From positions 27,817 to 91,816 of IMG/VR virus record IMGVR_UViG_3300027659_003120: DNA of 64,000 nucleotides; one strand, written 5' to 3'. Positions 61,601-64,000 of this stretch are shown here, in pieces. The number at the start of each line of letters is the position of its first letter. Position 1 is the stretch's first letter. Below the pieces are notes generated by a model. It had not been told where the DNA came from, did no database searches, and saw only the letters and a list, made by a program, of their open reading frames with translations. Source of the DNA: a virus. A program made the position numbers and the translations under genes.

Positions 61601-61692
61601 GTATTTTAAAGGGTGCAAAATCTAAAAATAAAAATTTAGATAAATTTGAAAGCGATCCAGAATTATCTTCACAAATAGTCAAACAAGAATAA
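58669..61692 (+). CDS. Large Pro/Ala/Lys-rich repeat protein, probable virion protein
   Basis: A 1007-residue protein. Residues about 60-425 are disordered, Pro/Ala-rich and include tandem VKKEPAPVV repeats. Residues 430-1007 contain helical, Lys/Glu-rich blocks with recurring basic segments (RSPEKANRSVAGFAKAQNRS, KSYQQKVSSDSMKHKADPTK) and VTEA/EEV acidic links like the smaller upstream proteins. The long flexible chain with many xxE sites could be cut by gp21. No enzymatic domain is seen. Probably structural or internal; inference. Confidence 0.5.
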   Translation: MKIQSNAMDRIRQLQNRTLRETVGLQEAMHPDDPKKNMPLGGGSGGGVPFNTVFDPKNPSKIPGSFKAKADAAASKTKPETLGSAPSGRNYGLIQTTQAEKDAAWKKSQDLKAQKAAAGGGGAGKPPSGGNSSGRDNMPPDSDKFDKAVPAAAISTGAAGAIAIAAQQLSKDDKPASAPKPAAAAKDTAGPKGVPLPDNDPRWKLPIPPPPPVVAKTEPAPASAPKPAAPATNARANFAAIDPRRDAMAANVEPVKAKQVRPDNGDSGSPGSVAGKKIDANIPQYKQPTTPPAAKTEPAPAPAKTDRNTYASSDSRIASMAVDVKPVKATPPPVTVKKEPAPVVVKKEPAPVVVKKEPAPVVVKKEPAPVVVKKEPPPTPPAAKTPPPTPPDNISPDVDISPEAKAAGERKGVNPEMLRAQVVAANKEKKEKEEREKLSGAIYSDESVQSKARSASFVFERIRNITEGRPSQRHPLEGHDYHKKSNDELIYIAKDAHKAAEAMKGHNTKAENKYRDQANDSATVRYYRQKSGMPDWYKKKYGHLKEENVPVPPETKVVKKEPETKVVTQKKLQTGGSAGGSRYPWNYESVNHVTEAKEKTEYDYEGDMARGQLQSIISNAQRVHDMLEDNDNLAEWVQSKITLAEDYISTVANYMMSEVDEEVQIDELSSELLGRYKKSAGAQASAADKSGDYAKANKRFSGIMKATKKQFANDTKPVSESDAAYGASLRAKEEKRKMSNISGADKSKLSSIVSRLNREKKKLPQGANDTKQVVAEVSNNTLKSYQQKVSSDSMKHKADPTKRSPEKANRSVAGFAKAQNRSEQGVAEAVESHQGEWIDEAGPGLWANIHAKRQRIKQGSKERMRNPGEKGAPESGALEKARGTNEEVKGEYERKVDKYLKKKYTPDDNKPPFDAPYAKMPKADKSGAVHSPMSRAKHLAKMAGRKQAGIKENSHDGQDNINTPAKRSLSKTAGMVKSILKGAKSKNKNLDKFESDPELSSQIVKQE
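59674..59802 (+). repeat. 27-bp tandem repeat (VKKEPAPVV units)
   Basis: Four nearly identical in-frame 27-bp units (differing at one GCT/GCG codon) plus a partial fifth, each starting GTAAAAAAAGAACC. The surrounding sequence has degenerate Pro-Ala repeats. Each unit includes an A7 run, so copy number and frame may vary by slippage. Confidence 0.9.
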
Positions 61693-61694
61693 TT

Positions 61695-61702
61695 CATAAA
61701 TA
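61695..61702 (+). promoter_or_regulatory. Variant late promoter CATAAATA upstream of structural gene
   Basis: The octamer lies just after the preceding stop and 26 nt before the structural protein ATG, which has an AAGGAG site. Same layout as before gene 18. Confidence 0.58.
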
Positions 61703-61728
61703 TAACAATAAACAATAAGGAGATTAAA

Positions 61729-62340
61729 ATGGCTTTATGGACTAATTCAGATGCAGCCAACGGTGCACCAAAAATAATTGGTGTTGCTGGTGTAAATAAC
61801 GCAAGTGGCTCAGATATGTATGGTAATACACAAATTGCAGCATTTAATACGGGTTTACGGGAAACTGCCGGTGTTTTCGGTGTAAGTACAATTGAACAAA
61901 CGGTATCAGAAACTTCAAATACACACCCACAACATGCGGGCTGGGTTTTGGTTACCAGAGGTACAGGACCAATTATTAGTGTTACAGCAAATACTTCTGC
62001 TGTTACAACTAATGGCGCACTAACTTTAACTGGCGGCGGAACTGGTGCTACACAGGCTAATGTTTATATTTCGGTTAATGCTCAAGGATATGTTGTAAAT
62101 TCAGCAATCCAAATTAATCCAGTTAATGATTTTATTGGTGGTAATTACTTAACTGTTCCAACACATGCAGCGGCAGGAAATGCAGTATTTACCTTCACTC
62201 TAGGTGGTCGTGCTGGTCGTAGTCAAACTGAAACTTTAGTTGCTATGGGCAGTTTAGGTAATGTTAATGCTACAGGTATTGCTCCCGCAGTATTCGTTGC
62301 AGATAATGCTGCTGACAATGCAATTTTCCCAAATAGTTAA
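61729..62340 (+). CDS. Probable virion structural protein
   Basis: A 203-residue, Gly/Ala/Thr/Asn-rich beta protein (GWVLVTRGTGPIISVTANTS; LTLTGGGTGATQANVYISVN), typical of virion surface or decoration proteins in far T4-like phages. The N-terminus ALWTNSDAANGAPKII is conserved among such proteins in my recollection. It has a dedicated late promoter and a strong ribosome site, suggesting high expression. Exact role unknown. Confidence 0.7.
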   Translation: MALWTNSDAANGAPKIIGVAGVNNASGSDMYGNTQIAAFNTGLRETAGVFGVSTIEQTVSETSNTHPQHAGWVLVTRGTGPIISVTANTSAVTTNGALTLTGGGTGATQANVYISVNAQGYVVNSAIQINPVNDFIGGNYLTVPTHAAAGNAVFTFTLGGRAGRSQTETLVAMGSLGNVNATGIAPAVFVADNAADNAIFPNS

Positions 62341-62765
62341 TGTTAAACTTTACATCATTTTTGACTGAGGAAATAGAATTTGGTCAAGCAGTACAAGCAC
62401 ATGAACCCACAGGTAAAGAATCTTTATCTGTGGAAAATCCAATGTTTGTTGCAAAGATAAATTCAAATTTTAAAATAGAATTAAATGATGTTTTTTTGTC
62501 TCCAGAGTCTGGATTTCAAAAAATTCGTAAGGTATTGCATAAATTTGGTTTAGATATGCCAGCAATGTATGATATGGAACCAGATGGCGATGAGATTGTA
62601 TTAGATGTTGCTCAATTTGGTGATGCATCTTTAGGCACAGGATTACTTTACATATTATATCTTTTAGGTGATGAAGGATATTATCATTTTTATTCTGAAA
62701 TTACAAATGAATCGGGAATAGAAGAATTGATTTCTTCTGGTCTTGAGGAGGAAGACGAAGATTAA
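62340..62765 (+). CDS. Conserved hypothetical late protein with capsid-targeting-like start
   Basis: A 141-residue acidic protein starting MLNFTSFLTEE, which resembles the internal-protein targeting signal with an LTE site. The remainder has KINSNFKIELNDVFLSPESG, a DMEPDGDEIVLDV strand pair and a Glu-rich tail. It overlaps the structural gene by TAATG. Family recurring in far T4-like phages; function unknown. Confidence 0.6.
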   Translation: MLNFTSFLTEEIEFGQAVQAHEPTGKESLSVENPMFVAKINSNFKIELNDVFLSPESGFQKIRKVLHKFGLDMPAMYDMEPDGDEIVLDVAQFGDASLGTGLLYILYLLGDEGYYHFYSEITNESGIEELISSGLEEEDED

Positions 62766-62767
62766 TA

Positions 62768-63160
62768 ATGTATTTTGATGATTTGAACAGTGAGAATTAT
62801 ATGCTATATGCAGTTAAAGCTTACGATAAACCAAATTGTATTATGAGTGAATTTAAAGAAGATATGAAAAGATTTAATTATCTTAAAAAATTATTTCATA
62901 GATATCGTGAATTTGGTGAACTGCGTGAGAGACTTGTAATAAATCATTTAGTTGTTATGTATAATGTTTTTGGTGTAGAAGAAACAACAAGATTATTATT
63001 TTATAAGACTAAAGTTGAATATTACCCGGCACTTAAAACTTATCTGTTATTTTTAAATTATATGCCAACTTGTATCAAAGGAATTAAAGGAAAAGATATT
63101 TTATCATCCAATATTCCAGTTGATATGAGAATAGCAGATTTACTTAGAGAAATAAAATGA
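62768..63160 (+). CDS. Conserved hypothetical protein
   Basis: A 130-residue helical protein: MSEFKEDMKRFNYLKKLFHR, YREFGELRERLVINHLVVMY and VFGVEETTRLLFYK are strongly conserved-looking segments known from far T4-like phages. It begins 2 nt after the previous stop and overlaps the next gene by ATGA. Function unknown; late operon context. Confidence 0.65.
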   Translation: MYFDDLNSENYMLYAVKAYDKPNCIMSEFKEDMKRFNYLKKLFHRYREFGELRERLVINHLVVMYNVFGVEETTRLLFYKTKVEYYPALKTYLLFLNYMPTCIKGIKGKDILSSNIPVDMRIADLLREIK

Positions 63161-63510
63161 ATGAACATATTTTTAAGGATATCAAGGAAGATGTTCCTTC
63201 TAACTCATCGGGTGCTGGGGCTATAGCGGGCCTTGGTGTACCTAATCCAAATTTACCTAATCAAGCAGAGCCCGGCGTAAAGAAACGCAAAAAATTTGCA
63301 GGGTCTACTGTATTTCCAGTATCAACTAAATCTTTTGTTATGGCTAAAATGATGAAACGAAAAGGTGTTCGTTTTGAATCATACCTTGGTGACCCAGATA
63401 TCGCTAAAGAAATTGCTGAGTATGCAAATAAAAATTGGAAAGAAGCAATAGTTCTTGAGGATGAGCAAACCGGAGCAATGTGTTATCTGAGATACGGTAG
63501 GGGAAATTAA
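63157..63510 (+). CDS. Conserved hypothetical virion-type protein
   Basis: A 117-residue protein: NSSGAGAIAGLGVPNPNLPN near the start (flexible Gly/Asn/Pro region), a basic KKRKKFAGSTVFPV and a C-terminal helical part. Similar proteins sit in the late region of far T4-like phages. TAATG overlap with the following membrane protein. Function unknown. Confidence 0.6.
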   Translation: MNEHIFKDIKEDVPSNSSGAGAIAGLGVPNPNLPNQAEPGVKKRKKFAGSTVFPVSTKSFVMAKMMKRKGVRFESYLGDPDIAKEIAEYANKNWKEAIVLEDEQTGAMCYLRYGRGN

Positions 63511-64000
63511 TGTGGCTGCTTAATTTTCTTCCGAATTATGTTTTTCACATATTATTCTTAATAGGATTAATTGGCTCAATAGCGGTTTTATTTCCGTTAC
63601 CAATTCTCTATAAATCTTCAATACAGATTATATCTATAGCAATACTCACCTTTGCTATTTACATGGAAGGTGCTATATCCAATCAAGCAGAATGGAAAGC
63701 AAAAGTTGCAGCCCTTCAAGTTGAAGTAGCAAAAAAAGAAACTATTTCCGCTACAATAACAACCGAGGTTATCACTAAATATGTTGATAGAGTAAAAATT
63801 GTGAAGGAAAAAGGCAATGTTATTATTAAAGAAATACCAACTTATATTACTAAAACTGACGATTCTAAGTGTATTGTGCCTAATGGTTTTGTCGTGCTCC
63901 ACGACAGTGCCAGTAGAAATGAAGTTCCCGACACCGCCAGAATTGTTGATGAAAGAGCCTCCAAAATTAAAATCTCTGGAGTCGCAGAAACTGTAGGAGA
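63510..64000 (+). CDS. Membrane protein resembling an inner-membrane spanin, 3' partial
   Basis: The frame starts in a TAATG overlap and is open to the window end. It encodes about two membrane segments (NYVFHILFLIGLIGSIAVLF; IIISIAILTF-like stretch), then a charged, coiled-coil-prone EAKKETISATITTEVITKY-like region and a C-terminal domain with VPNGFVVLHDSASRNEVPD. The VPNGFVxLHD pattern and TM-coiled-coil layout resemble Rz-like spanins or associated lysis proteins of Gram-negative phages. Any Rz1-like partner would lie beyond the window. Confidence 0.6.
   Translation, partial: MWLLNFLPNYVFHILFLIGLIGSIAVLFPLPILYKSSIQIISIAILTFAIYMEGAISNQAEWKAKVAALQVEVAKKETISATITTEVITKYVDRVKIVKEKGNVIIKEIPTYITKTDDSKCIVPNGFVVLHDSASRNEVPDTARIVDERASKIKISGVAETVG

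Overview
This window is a contiguous piece of a lytic T4-superfamily myovirus genome, probably infecting a Gram-negative aquatic bacterium. All genes recognised lie on the + strand, coding is very dense (many ATGA or TAATG overlaps, no gap over 300 bases) and the DNA is AT-rich. The T4 set (genes 13-23, 3, uvsY, uvsW, 55, 47, 46, 45, 44, 62, regA, 43, uvsX, 41) is in the order typical of marine and freshwater 'far' T4 relatives such as cyanophages and pelagiphages. No photosynthesis genes are present here. The host can only be inferred: near-consensus sigma70 promoters, glycan genes and a spanin-like last gene fit a Gram-negative host.

Layout. 0-1.7 kb: the end of an accessory region (2OG-Fe(II) oxygenase-like protein; glycosyltransferase-methyltransferase fusion). 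1.7-16.6 kb: neck, terminase, tail and head morphogenesis, with a Dps-type ferritin between the terminase subunits and an ATT start proposed for gene 14. 16.6-43.9 kb: recombination, late sigma factor, replication and nucleotide metabolism, mixed with accessory genes: peptide deformylase, a glycosyltransferase/methyltransferase pair, a CobT-like metallopeptidase-VWA protein with a CobS/MoxR-like ATPase, GIY-YIG nuclease, Hsp20, phosphoesterase, dCMP deaminase, two MazG-like enzymes and one tRNA(CAU). 43.9-46.5 kb: a nuclease-like candidate and a KxDG ligase-like protein. 46.5-55.3 kb: a translationally coupled glycan and nucleotide-sugar cassette. 55.3-64 kb: a NadR-like fusion, virion-type low-complexity proteins, a structural protein and a partial membrane protein resembling an inner-membrane spanin.

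Regulation falls in two zones. T4-type late promoters (TATAAATA, and CATAAATA in equivalent positions) precede structural and late genes and would be read by the gp55 sigma factor encoded here. TTGACA/TATAAT promoters with 16-17 bp spacers precede recombination, replication and metabolism genes between 16.5 and 38 kb.

Most noteworthy: (1) a possible free-standing late small RNA at about 34.42-34.54 kb with its own promoter and UUCG-loop terminator; (2) a tRNA(CAU) with an initiator-type acceptor stem in a phage that also carries peptide deformylase; (3) several proteins, including the NadR-like fusion and the ligase-like protein, that begin with a T4 capsid-targeting-like motif followed by a possible gp21 cleavage site, suggesting enzymes packaged in the head; (4) an isomerase, kinase, phosphatase and nucleotidyltransferase set resembling the logic of NDP-heptose synthesis.
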